Shown: positions 9,501-18,071, counted from the stretch's first letter. The stretch is DNA of 34,097 nt from Clostridiales bacterium (GCA_012839085.1 DUNZ01000149.1:1-34097), one strand, 5' to 3'. Translations and numbers: made by a program. Notes: generated by a model from the letters alone, not told the origin.

Positions 9501-9910
9501 GAATTGAGTTTAATCAATTATTAGAAACCTCTATGACAATTAAAGAACTCAACGGAAAAAGGTTGGATGTTGGAAATACAAAGGTACTGGTGAAAAATCT
9601 TGGACCTGGGGGTTTGTGTTTTATATCACATATTAAATTTCCTCTACAAAAATCAATTGTTTTAAAATTCAAAACAAATCTATTAAATCAAGAACTATAT
9701 GTTAGTGGGACACCAGTGTGGACAGAGGAATATGATTATGATTTATATGTATACGGTATTCAATTAATGATTGAAGAAAATGATAGAAAGGATCTAATTC
9801 GCTTTCTAAATCAGGTACAAATAAAAACGAAAAATAATCTTCTATTTGATGAAGGGAGTTTTATTACAGAACATCCTGGGAATTTTTTTAAAGGGATTAT
9901 TTATAATTGA
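6545..9910 (+). CDS. Multi-PAS sensor with degenerate GGDEF, EAL phosphodiesterase and C-terminal PilZ domain
   Basis: Three tandem PAS_3-like modules (GSWTHDLIKDRIFLSEEVYRVLG / GSWKYDLIKDEFFGSDELYRILG / GSWEWDLLQDIYYCSDEVYRILG), a fourth PAS, degenerate GGDEF (SRYTDGYFAII in place of GGDEF), EAL (EVLIRWEHP...ITES...DDFGTGYSSLAYL...IKIDGSFI...GQGYIYSKPLP), PilZ (REERRKFFRIEF...NLGPGGLCFIS). GTG start after GGAGGT. Confidence 0.92.
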   Translation: MFNKFIGKISKFTEKAKKEENKIVRENLKYSQSITYTGSWTHDLIKDRIFLSEEVYRVLGTSPLEFDGKLENFHKFIHPDDLDEVKEATIAALTGKEYDIEYRILSPDGKVKFVHEKTKAILDKDLKPIKMVGVIRDITKEKLLKNCLMELSYNLNEAQRVSGVGSWKYDLIKDEFFGSDELYRILGVDIKDYSNDFESMLKLIHPNDRIKISEALDLYYKGKCVENIFRIMQPDGLVKYVQEKGEPVFDEKGKVIAIQGTLQDITKIKLLELKLEKNNKLLNRTEALTQMGSWEWDLLQDIYYCSDEVYRILGIKKQEEINILKVFIKCADSKDVKIIEDYINNPSRTPFDIELFITRPDGIERCVSLRMEFVFKEENQPLYLYGMMQDITEKKELQKEIEKQQQEIQKQQKKFQILIEKSKDVFEIISLDGTITYISESCEKVIGMVPEERIGKNVYDFYTQEYQLKIKHLINQIIQFPDKPAQDILVIKTPSGKEVHLEVNMQNFLDEPIIKGIVINFRDVTKRIKMERKLHCINNRDEITGLPNRIHFNKHLSNLWKEKVKKQEKFALMILGLFGLDDIIYNLGYETHISLLKRIVKRLREFLGDGIYISRYTDGYFAIIIDKQMTYGNYDKIAKGILDLMMESFLVNSYELNVSANLGICVYSDQTQNVDILKKQVFAALLRAIKEGRNIYKFYSSDFDIQNYKEFVIRRDLLKSIGNHQLKIYYQPMVDLKTNDILAAEVLIRWEHPEWGIISPKEFIAIAEETGYIIKIGDWLIEEVCKTYRQWMMEDWLEIKISINYSSIQFFKNDFVDKIINVIQRYHLNPHFLIVEITESIFLSKVEKVVNDIKKLQSYGIQVALDDFGTGYSSLAYLNSLSIDIIKIDGSFIKNINTDLTSSIIVKGIVNITKELKIKIVAECIENWEQLSLLKSLNCHTGQGYIYSKPLPREDFERVLAKGRCKPVVVNHLQIEPREERRKFFRIEFNQLLETSMTIKELNGKRLDVGNTKVLVKNLGPGGLCFISHIKFPLQKSIVLKFKTNLLNQELYVSGTPVWTEEYDYDLYVYGIQLMIEENDRKDLIRFLNQVQIKTKNNLLFDEGSFITEHPGNFFKGIIYN

Positions 9911-9981
9911 TTTATTTGGGATGAAATTGGAATCCTAGATGGTATATCAGTAAGAATTCAAGGTAAGATTGGAAAATGGAA

Positions 9982-10031
9982 AGGGAACCTCGATTATTTG
10001 AATTTCATTCATTCAAAAATCAAGGTTCCCT
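9982..10031. terminator. Convergent/bidirectional terminator hairpin
   Basis: AGGGAACCT-CGATTATTTGAAT...ATTCAAAAATC-AAGGTTCCCT between convergent genes. Confidence 0.6.
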
Positions 10032-10067
10032 ATGTTTCATTAGGATAGACCTGTTTCCTAAATTAGC

Positions 10068-11609
10068 TTAGCCATCATAAAGACCAAATAGTTTTAAAAG
10101 TTTTTGCCAGAAATTTAATTTTACTGGTTCTTGAACGATCACTGAAGGTGTATCTGGAATTTGTATTGCTTCTGTCTTCAGGACGAACTGAACCGAATCA
10201 ACTTGCTTGTTTTTATCTGAAACGAAGGATTTGGCTTGAAAATCAGAATCATAGATTTCAGCTAGAAGCTGCTGAATCTGTTTTTCGATTTCTTCATCCA
10301 TATGAGAGCTTTCATTTTTAAATTTCTCTGTACCATCTTTGTAAGATGCAAGCCCATCTTCAATGTTTTTAATGGCGTTGTTTAAGTTCACTGCGGCATC
10401 GTATAGATCCTTAGATGAGGAAGCTATTTCTAAGATTGAATCATGGAGTTTTTCCGTACCGTCTGCTAAACTAGCTGCACCTTTTCCCAACTCTGCTACT
10501 CCCTGGGTATATTCTTTTAAACCTTGGGTAAATTGTATAATACCATCCAATTGTAGTTTGAGCTCTTCTAGTTGGGGCACATTTGATAGGATGGAACTAT
10601 AATTATCGGGAGTGATCTGAGGCAGATTTAGACCAAAACCACTTAGCTGCATATTGATTGCATCAAAGGCTGCTTCTTGTAAAGCGAGAGCACCGTATAC
10701 CAAAGTATTATTTTCTTTCGTTAACTGGGATAGACCCTCTTCCAAGGAGGAAGCCCCCTTACTTAAATCTTTTACCCCTGTAGAAAGCTGTCCCATGCCG
10801 TCGTGATAAGCTTTCATTCCATTAACGTATTCATCCATACCATCCGATAACTGCTTAAGGCCATCCAGTAATTGTCCTGCACCACTGTCTAGTTCTTCTA
10901 CAGCCGTGATTAGTTGGGAAATCTGGCTGGAAAATTCATCGCTGTCAATATCCATTTTTAAATTTAAACGGATAGCATTAAAAGTAATGGAATCCATTTC
11001 AAAATTTTTCACATCAGCGGTTACACTTGCTTCAAAAGGATTACCTGGTAGTAGGGTAAAGTTAACTTGTTTTTTTCCACCAGCCTCTGCAATGGTGGCT
11101 TGATCCGTTTTAATATTGGAGCAAAGTTTATTATCCAGGGTCAGGGCTATTTGTAATGCGTAATTTTCATAAAAGATCGGATCAATATTAGGGTTCTGTG
11201 AAACAGAAATATTAATCTTAAGTTGACCGCTTTGTCCGGCAAGATCTAGTCCCGATACTTCCTTATCGTTTATATAATATTTGACTAGGATATTCCAAGG
11301 AAGCTCTTTCGAAATTAGGTTTCCTTGATAGTAAAAGGGAGTGGCTATTGTATCAATTGTAATTTTATCTTGACTTTGCTTTATTTCTTCCGAGCTAGTC
11401 ATGTTGCGTATTTCTGAATAATTCCCATAATCAATGATCTTACTACCAGGAAAGATATTTACTACATAGAGGTTTCTTACACTACCATCTTGACCTAGAA
11501 TACCATAAACAACCTCTTCCTTAGCTGATGGGATGGTAGTAGCTGTTACTGGGAATGAGGAAGTAATCAGTAATATGAAAACGAGAACAAGGGAAAATAA
11601 TTTTTTCAA
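10068..11609 (-). CDS. Exported coiled-coil protein with heptad repeats (YhgE/Pip-like), partner of the MMPL transporter
   Basis: Signal peptide MKKLFSLVLVFILLITSSFPVTA; repeats QLLDGLKQLSDGMDEYVNGMKAYHDGMGQLSTGVKDLSKGASSLEEGLSQL. Confidence 0.75.
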   Translation of the reverse strand: MKKLFSLVLVFILLITSSFPVTATTIPSAKEEVVYGILGQDGSVRNLYVVNIFPGSKIIDYGNYSEIRNMTSSEEIKQSQDKITIDTIATPFYYQGNLISKELPWNILVKYYINDKEVSGLDLAGQSGQLKINISVSQNPNIDPIFYENYALQIALTLDNKLCSNIKTDQATIAEAGGKKQVNFTLLPGNPFEASVTADVKNFEMDSITFNAIRLNLKMDIDSDEFSSQISQLITAVEELDSGAGQLLDGLKQLSDGMDEYVNGMKAYHDGMGQLSTGVKDLSKGASSLEEGLSQLTKENNTLVYGALALQEAAFDAINMQLSGFGLNLPQITPDNYSSILSNVPQLEELKLQLDGIIQFTQGLKEYTQGVAELGKGAASLADGTEKLHDSILEIASSSKDLYDAAVNLNNAIKNIEDGLASYKDGTEKFKNESSHMDEEIEKQIQQLLAEIYDSDFQAKSFVSDKNKQVDSVQFVLKTEAIQIPDTPSVIVQEPVKLNFWQKLLKLFGLYDG

Positions 11610-11655
11610 TCCATATCACTCCTTGTAATTATATTTATTTGGTAATGTGTCGTTT

Positions 11656-13704
11656 TTACATTTTCATACTTAGGCTAGTTTTCCGGATTACTTTGTCAAA
11701 GATTAAAAGTAATGCAGGTAACACGAAAGAAACCATGGCCAAAGAGAGGAGAGTACCTCTACCTAATAATATTCCCAGTTCTGAGATAATCGGATTGTTG
11801 GAGGTTAAGGCTAAGGCAAAACCAGCAGAAGCAAGGATAATCGCTGAGGTGAGGATTGCGATTAAGTTATTGCTGATGGTGAGCCTCATGGCATCATATT
11901 TCCTTAGGTTCTTTCTGTTTTGAAAATAGGTGTTAGTTATTAGAATGGCATAATCAACGGTTGCACCCAGTTGAACCGTACTAATAATTAAGTAACCAAT
12001 AAAGCTTAGGCTCTTTCCTGTAAAATAGGGGAAAGAAAGATTGATCCATATAGCAGTTTCAATGGTAAATATCAAAATAAATGGAATGCTTAGGGAACGA
12101 AAGGTAACTAGTAGAACAAAAAATATACCAATAATAGCTATTAGGTTTACAAGCCTTGTATCGGTGGAAACGATATTTTTCATATCATACAGGGTAGCAC
12201 TGGTTCCGGATAGGTAATAGGCATCGTAGTACTTGGCTGCAGTATCCATTACCGCCTGGACAGTGTCAAAGGCATCTGGACCTTCCTCTGTGGTATCCGT
12301 AGACAGAATTATTCGGGTATATTGGTCAGAATAGAACTGTTGGTAGGCTTCCTCAGGTACAAATTCCGCAGGTATTTCGGATCCCACGGATGTAACATAA
12401 GTTACAACATTGGTAATATGGGGAAGTTGGGATAAATCTTTGCAAAGATCCGCTTCTGTTCCTGGATTTTCCTTTGGCACAAGTAAAACTAGGGGATGAT
12501 CTCTACCAAACACCTCCTCAATCCGTGAGCTATCGCTCCCAACCCGAGATGCCGCAGTTATGCTTCCCAAACCATACATAAATTCCGCTTTGGATTGAGC
12601 CAGGAAACTGGGAATGACAACTACCAGGGCAAGTATAAGAAAGGGAACCCTTAACTTCAAAAATAGACTTCCTAATTTTTGAAAGCTAGGTATTAACTTG
12701 CCATGTCTTGTTTTATCAATAATTTTGTAGAACAACAAGGTAATTACCGGTAAGAATATCATCACTGATAGAAAGCTAAAAATAACACCTTTTAGTAGAT
12801 TTAGTCCCAAATCAGCGCCAATTCCAAATCTCATAAAAATCAATGCCATAAAGCCAATGACGGTAGTTGCTGCACTGGCAGCTACCGTTGGTAGGGCTTC
12901 TTTCATTGCTAATATCATAGCATTTTCAGGATCATTGGATGTACGATGATCATTAAAGCTATGAAGAAGGAAGATAGCATAATCTAGTGATACTGCCAAT
13001 TGTAAAACAGGACTAACGGTTCTTGTAACAAAGGATATTTCATCAAAAATAATATTAGTTCCCATATTGATTAAGATAGCAACTCCAATGGTGGATAAAA
13101 AAAACAATGGTTCCGCCCAGGAGCTGGTTGTAAGGATTAGTATTATAATTACGATGGGGAGTAATATCATCATGGCTTCCAAAACTTCAGAAACAGACAT
13201 GGATTGGGTTTCTGCAGAGTTGATTGCTTCTCCAGCAGCATTGTTCTCACCAATCAATTCATAAATTTCTTTTACAACTTCCAATTCTTTACCACTTTCC
13301 ACGGTTATGGAAATGAGAGCCTTATTATTTTTATAATAATTTTCAATTACCCTAGCATCTAGAAATTCCAGGGGGATTGTAGTTAAGGTATCTAAGCCTA
13401 TTATGTCATCCAGCCAGCTAAGAGAGGTGATGCCTTTAATGCTTGCAATCCTTTCCTTATATTCCAAAGCTTCCTGTATCGATACATCGGTCAACATGAT
13501 TTTAGCGTTAGGAATATCTCCACTAAATTCCTCTTCCATAATTTTAACCCCAATGGTAGATGAAGCATCTTTCGGAAGGTAGTCGACCATATTATAATTC
13601 ACCGGTACGAAAGTTGATAGGAAAGCACTTATGATAGCTGCAAGTAAAAAGATAATTAGAACCATCTTTTTATGTATAATAATTGTACGGAAAAATTTAT
13701 CCAA
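11656..13704 (-). CDS. MMPL/RND-family transporter
   Basis: Two sets of RND TM blocks with sterol-sensing-like motifs (SLDYAIFLLHSFNDHR; GATVDYAILITNTYFQNR), two large extracytoplasmic loops. Confidence 0.92.
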   Translation of the reverse strand: MDKFFRTIIIHKKMVLIIFLLAAIISAFLSTFVPVNYNMVDYLPKDASSTIGVKIMEEEFSGDIPNAKIMLTDVSIQEALEYKERIASIKGITSLSWLDDIIGLDTLTTIPLEFLDARVIENYYKNNKALISITVESGKELEVVKEIYELIGENNAAGEAINSAETQSMSVSEVLEAMMILLPIVIIILILTTSSWAEPLFFLSTIGVAILINMGTNIIFDEISFVTRTVSPVLQLAVSLDYAIFLLHSFNDHRTSNDPENAMILAMKEALPTVAASAATTVIGFMALIFMRFGIGADLGLNLLKGVIFSFLSVMIFLPVITLLFYKIIDKTRHGKLIPSFQKLGSLFLKLRVPFLILALVVVIPSFLAQSKAEFMYGLGSITAASRVGSDSSRIEEVFGRDHPLVLLVPKENPGTEADLCKDLSQLPHITNVVTYVTSVGSEIPAEFVPEEAYQQFYSDQYTRIILSTDTTEEGPDAFDTVQAVMDTAAKYYDAYYLSGTSATLYDMKNIVSTDTRLVNLIAIIGIFFVLLVTFRSLSIPFILIFTIETAIWINLSFPYFTGKSLSFIGYLIISTVQLGATVDYAILITNTYFQNRKNLRKYDAMRLTISNNLIAILTSAIILASAGFALALTSNNPIISELGILLGRGTLLSLAMVSFVLPALLLIFDKVIRKTSLSMKM

Positions 13705-13799
13705 TAAAACCCCTCCTTCATATTCTAAGATCTATTCTTTAATAATTTTTCTCTTATAATGATTATTATTTATTTAATAATCCTGATTAATAATCTAGC

Positions 13800-13879
13800 T
13801 TAATAAGATGATGATCTTCTTAATAAGATGATGAGCTTCTTAATAAGATAATGATCTTCTTAATAAGAAAATGACCTTA
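13800..13879. repeat. Four 20-bp tandem repeats, each with internal dyad symmetry
   Basis: TTAATAAGATGATGATCTTC / TTAATAAGATGATGAGCTTC / TTAATAAGATAATGATCTTC / TTAATAAGAAAATGACCTTA; core AAGAT-GATG-ATCTT. Confidence 0.85.
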
Positions 13880-13958
13880 TTTAATAATTCCTATCATCTA
13901 TAATGATTCCTTTGTTTACTAAACACGAAGTTGACAAACAATCTTATTTATATTTTAA

Positions 13959-13974
13959 TAACATCAAGATGTTA
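13959..13974. promoter_or_regulatory. Candidate TetR operator palindrome
   Basis: TAACATC-AA-GATGTTA in the divergent MMPL/TetR intergenic region; flanked by imperfect inverted repeats TTTACTAAACA / TTTAGTAAATG. Confidence 0.5.
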
Positions 13975-14071
13975 TATCAACAAACAGATATTTAGTAAAT
14001 GTTAGTTGATAAACTTAAATTGTTAAAACGATGGATAAACAACATTTTTATGGGATTTGGAGGTTTTTTAC

Positions 14072-14647
14072 ATGAAGCAGGCTAGGGAGGATAGGAGAGT
14101 AAAATATACCAAGATGGTATTAAAGGAAAGTTTTATCAATCTTTTAGAAAAGAAAGAGATTTCACAGATTACCATCAAAGAAATTTGTGAAGATGCTGAT
14201 ATCAACCGTTCGACCTTTTATACCCATTATACAGATCAATATGATTTGCTAAGAAAGATTGAGAATGAGCTTCTTGATAATGTTAGTGCTCATTTGGCAG
14301 AGCTGGATCATAAGAATAAGAGAATGGATGATATTGCATTGGCTGAGAAAATATTTGACTATATCAAGGAAAATGCCAAGCTGTGTAAGCTACTTCTTAG
14401 TGAGCGTGGAGATTTGAGTTTTCAGAAAAAGATTATGACCTTGGTTTATGATAAAATCATCACAGAATTGACCCATAATAGTAATCTCACCAAGGAAGAT
14501 GCGGAATATGTATACTCCTTTACGATAACAGGGTGTGTTGGAATAGTACAAAAATGGCTAGACGAAGATATGAAAAAGACCTCCCGTTATATGGCGGAGA
14601 TGGTAATTAAGTTAACCATGGGATTGATTCAAACATTTAAAAAGTAG
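14072..14647 (+). CDS. TetR-family transcriptional regulator
   Basis: N-terminal HTH: RVKYTKMVLKESFINLLEKKEISQITIKEICEDADINRSTFYTHYTDQYDLLRKIE. Start refined to ATG 14072. Confidence 0.93.
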   Translation: MKQAREDRRVKYTKMVLKESFINLLEKKEISQITIKEICEDADINRSTFYTHYTDQYDLLRKIENELLDNVSAHLAELDHKNKRMDDIALAEKIFDYIKENAKLCKLLLSERGDLSFQKKIMTLVYDKIITELTHNSNLTKEDAEYVYSFTITGCVGIVQKWLDEDMKKTSRYMAEMVIKLTMGLIQTFKK

Positions 14648-14723
14648 TGTGAAATAAAACTTTAGTTTAGATAATCAAGGAAAATAGATCAAGATTATCA
14701 AGGAAACCTTCCATGAAAGGCAT

Positions 14724-15050
14724 ATGAAAGATTCGGAAAGACCAATGAAAGATATCAGAAAGTCGTATGAAAGATGTCAGATAGACAAATGAAAGATACC
14801 AGATAGACAAATGAAAGTTTCAGTAAGGCATATAAAAAATATTGGAAAGAAATGTGAAAGATGTCAGAAAGACCAATAAAAGATGTCAGAAAGACCAATA
14901 AAAGATGTCAGAAAGACCAATAAAAGATATCAGAAAGACCAATAAAAGATATCAGATAGACAAATGAAAGATTCAGTAAGACCAATGAAAATATCAGAAA
15001 GGCATGTGAAAGATGTCAGGAAGACATATGAAAAAGATCAGGAAAACACA
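14724..15050. repeat. ~15-copy degenerate 22-bp tandem repeat (minisatellite-like)
   Basis: Consensus GAAAGATGTCAGAAAGACCAAT; the central copies (about 14857-14940) are nearly identical. Confidence 0.9.
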
Positions 15051-15088
15051 GTTAAAATAATTGAAATGATTATTTAGTAATAAAGATG

Positions 15089-15175
15089 AAAGCTTAAGGA
15101 GTCGAGTGTACCGTTATGAAACCCACACCTTTATGGGTTTACATAAGGGTATAAGGACAGCCCCTTAAGCTTTTT
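15089..15175 (+). ncRNA. Candidate structured RNA / elaborate terminator hairpin
   Basis: Nested perfect stem AAAGCTTAAGG (15089-15099)/CCTTAAGCTTT (15163-15173), GTACCGTTATG/CATAAGGGTAT, AAACCCA/TGGGTTT, ending in a T run. Confidence 0.55.
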
Positions 15176-15189
15176 AATAATATGCATGC

Positions 15190-15284
15190 TTAAATAATAA
15201 ACTTTCCTCAATCATAAGTATTCTTACATAATATTTCTTAAATAAAAACTTTCCTAAATCATAAGTTTTCTTAAATAATATTTC
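15190..15284. repeat. Two ~48-bp direct repeats
   Basis: TTAAATAATAAACTTTCCTCAATCATAAGTATTCTTACATAATATTTC (15190-15237) and TTAAATAAAAACTTTCCTAAATCATAAGTTTTCTTAAATAATATTTC (15238-15284). Confidence 0.8.
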
Positions 15285-15370
15285 TTTAATAAGAATCATT
15301 CTTTATTCGAGCTAAGCTAAGGCATAAATATCTGATTTTTCTTCTGGTTATAATAGAAAATATAATTGAA

Positions 15371-16585
15371 TTAAAGAAGTTGCTCCCCATAGCCATAATG
15401 CTCAACAACATAGTCGATATCTTTGTCTCCACGGCCACTTAAGTTTACTAGAATCGACCCTTGCTTCATTTCTTTTGCCTTTCTCATAGCATAGGCAACC
15501 GCATGAGAGCTTTCCAGTGCTGGAATTATACCTTCCAGTCTGGAAAGAAGGAAAAAGGCTTCAATTGCCTCTTGATCACTTACCGTTTCATACTGTATTC
15601 TACCCAAGTCATGTAAAAATGCATGCTCAGGTCCAACGGAAGGGTAGTCAAGACCACTGGCAATGGAGTAAACAGGGGCTGGATTTCCATTTTCATCTTT
15701 TAACATAATGCTTTCGAAACCATGCATGATACCTCTTTCCCCATAAGACATGGAAGCGGCGTGATCACCTAAGTTAGAACTTTTTCCTAGAGGCTCTACA
15801 CCGACTAAGTCAACTGGATCCTCTAAAAATGGAATTAACATTCCAGCTGCATTACTACCGCCTCCCACACAGGCACAAACAAGATCTGGTAATAAACCGG
15901 TCATTTCTTTAAATTGATTTTTGGCTTCATAACCAATTACAGATTGGAAATCTCGAACCATAAGGGGGAAGGGATGAGGACCCAAGGCGGATCCAATACA
16001 ATAAATGGAGTCTTTATAATTTTTTGCATAAGATTCAAAAGCAGAATCTACAGCTTCTTTAAGAGTTTTTAAACCATGAGTAACTGGTACCACTTTAGCA
16101 CCTAAAATTTTCATACGGGTTACATTCGGTGCCTGTTTTGCGATATCAACTTCACCCATATGTATCTCGCATTCCAAACCAAAGAATGCAGCTGCTGTAG
16201 CCAGGGCAACACCATGCTGACCAGCGCCTGTTTCAGCAATCAGTCGCTTTTTGCCCATGAATTTGGCTAAAAGACCTTCTCCCATACAATGATTTAATTT
16301 GTGTGCTCCAGTATGATTTAAATCTTCCCTTTTTAAATAAATCTGGGCACCACCAACATAAGTTGAAAGACGTTCGCAGTGATAAACGGGTGTGGGACGA
16401 CCTTGAAATTCTTTTCGAATTCTTCTAAGCTCATTAATAAACTGAGACGAATGGCAGATGGTCTGATAGGCAGCGGATATTTCTTCAAAAGCTGGAATAA
16501 GTTCATCTGGAAGAAAAGATCCTCCGTAATTACCAAAACGGCCATTAGCGTCTGGATAATTTCGTAAATAAGTTCTGTAGTCCAT
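15371..16585 (-). CDS. trpB: Tryptophan synthase beta chain (divergent, stand-alone)
   Basis: [25 protein letters not shown]-lysine region [72 protein letters not shown]. No trpA in the window. Confidence 0.9.
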   Translation of the reverse strand: MDYRTYLRNYPDANGRFGNYGGSFLPDELIPAFEEISAAYQTICHSSQFINELRRIRKEFQGRPTPVYHCERLSTYVGGAQIYLKREDLNHTGAHKLNHCMGEGLLAKFMGKKRLIAETGAGQHGVALATAAAFFGLECEIHMGEVDIAKQAPNVTRMKILGAKVVPVTHGLKTLKEAVDSAFESYAKNYKDSIYCIGSALGPHPFPLMVRDFQSVIGYEAKNQFKEMTGLLPDLVCACVGGGSNAAGMLIPFLEDPVDLVGVEPLGKSSNLGDHAASMSYGERGIMHGFESIMLKDENGNPAPVYSIASGLDYPSVGPEHAFLHDLGRIQYETVSDQEAIEAFFLLSRLEGIIPALESSHAVAYAMRKAKEMKQGSILVNLSGRGDKDIDYVVEHYGYGEQLL

Positions 16586-16741
16586 AGTTTCCTCCTAGGT
16601 AATAAAAATTACAGCGGATTGCTGTCGAATTAACTTTATTTTCTATAGTATAACAATTTTGATAAAATATTACAACGAAATTTCTTGAATTAACACGTTA
16701 AAGTAATAATGCGAATATTAGTGAAAAAAAAGGATTATGTC

Positions 16742-16770
16742 TTGCATGAAAGATTTATCCTTTGTTATAC
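16742..16770 (+). promoter_or_regulatory. Sigma-A-type promoter for ddh
   Basis: TTGCAT (16742-16747), 17-bp spacer, TTATAC (16765-16770). Confidence 0.6.
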
Positions 16771-16932
16771 TGTTCCTATCTTGGTAATGTCTGCCGAAAC
16801 TTGACGAAGTATGATTAGATTAGGTTTTTGACCGGCAATAATATGGACATCCATATTTCTTAAAAATACAAGAAGGTAAAGATAAGCCTAGGTTGGCTTA
16901 AGTAGAAGTTCATTAAGGAAGGTGAATGATAT

Positions 16933-17922
16933 ATGAAGAAGATAAAAATCGGGATTATGGGATATGGTAATCTTGGAAAAAGTGTGGAATTAGGGATTTG
17001 TCAAAATAAGGATATGGAACTGGCAGGAATTTTTGTTCGACGAGATCCGGCTACCATAAAAACTTATTCTGAAGACGTTCCGGTATACCATGTTGATGAT
17101 GCAAAAAAGATGGTAAATCAAATCGATGTTATGATTTTATGCGGTGGTAGTATGTCTGATTTACCGGTGCAGGGACCCCTATATGCCAGCATGTTTAATA
17201 CCGTAGATGCCTATGATACCCATGCAAAGATTCCTCAATATTTCGTTTCTGTAAATAAAAATGCTATAGAAGCAGGTAAGGTCTCCATAATCTCTATTGG
17301 ATGGGATCCAGGGGTATTTTCCTTAAATCGTTTGTTTGGTGAAGTGATTTTACCTGAGGGCAATACTTATACATTCTGGGGAAAAGGAATCAGTCAGGGT
17401 CATTCCGATGCTATTAGAAGGGTACAGGGTGTTAAGGATGCAAAACAGTATACAATTCCCCTGGAAAAGGCCATAGAAGCGGTAAGAAAGGGAGAAATGC
17501 CAGAACTTTCTACAAGGGAAAAGCACAAAAGAGTATGCTATGTGGTTGTAGAAGAGGGTGCTGATAAAATAAAGATTGAGCATGAGATAAAAACCATGCC
17601 CAACTATTTTGCGGATTATGATACGGAAGTATATTTCATTTCAGAAGAGGAATTGAATCAAAACCATAGCGGCCTTCCCCATGGTGGATTGGTGATCCGT
17701 TATGGAAAGACTGGAGAGAAACAAGAGCATAACCATGCCATAGAATATCGATTAAATTTGGAGTCAAATCCGGATTTCACGGCCAATGTTTTACTTGCCT
17801 ATGCAAGAGCTGCCTTCCGATTGAATCAAGAAGGGGGATCTGGTGCAAAAACTATTTTAGATATCCCTCCTGCATATCTATCCCCAAAATCAGGAGAGGA
17901 ACTAAGAAAGTATATAATATAA
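16933..17922 (+). CDS. ddh: meso-diaminopimelate D-dehydrogenase
   Basis: IKIGIMGYGNLGKSVELGI; TVDAYDTHAKIP; SIGWDPGVFSLNRL; WGKGISQGHSDAIRRVQGV; HGGLVIRYGKTG. Confidence 0.93.
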   Translation: MKKIKIGIMGYGNLGKSVELGICQNKDMELAGIFVRRDPATIKTYSEDVPVYHVDDAKKMVNQIDVMILCGGSMSDLPVQGPLYASMFNTVDAYDTHAKIPQYFVSVNKNAIEAGKVSIISIGWDPGVFSLNRLFGEVILPEGNTYTFWGKGISQGHSDAIRRVQGVKDAKQYTIPLEKAIEAVRKGEMPELSTREKHKRVCYVVVEEGADKIKIEHEIKTMPNYFADYDTEVYFISEEELNQNHSGLPHGGLVIRYGKTGEKQEHNHAIEYRLNLESNPDFTANVLLAYARAAFRLNQEGGSGAKTILDIPPAYLSPKSGEELRKYII

Positions 17923-17949
17923 GTAGGAACAAATAGAGGTCTATTTTAT

Positions 17950-18045
17950 TGCTGTATTAGTATCGATTGGCAACAGGCAATGAAAGGATTTGTACTTTTA
18001 GGTGCAGTTGTTTTCGATGTATATTCAAAATCTAAGACAAAATAA
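17950..18045 (+). pseudogene. 3' remnant of a multiple-monosaccharide (XylH/GguB-type) ABC permease gene
   Basis: In-frame translation ISIDWQQAMKGFVLLGAVVFDVYSKSKTK* matches the typical C-terminus of this permease family; no start or upstream gene body. Confidence 0.55.
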
Positions 18046-18071
18046 ATAGATACATAGAGAATCATAGATGT

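Noticed and set aside
11639-11923. Plus-strand 94-aa ORF overlapping the MMPL 3' end
   Set aside because: Antisense to a well-supported RND transporter; composition is consistent with a shadow ORF.
14724-15050. CRISPR array
   Set aside because: Units are contiguous 22-bp tandem repeats with no unique spacers, and no cas genes are in the window.
16586-16930. T-box or lysine riboswitch between trpB and ddh
   Set aside because: No AAxGGTGG T-box sequence and no lysine-aptamer-like conserved core on either strand.
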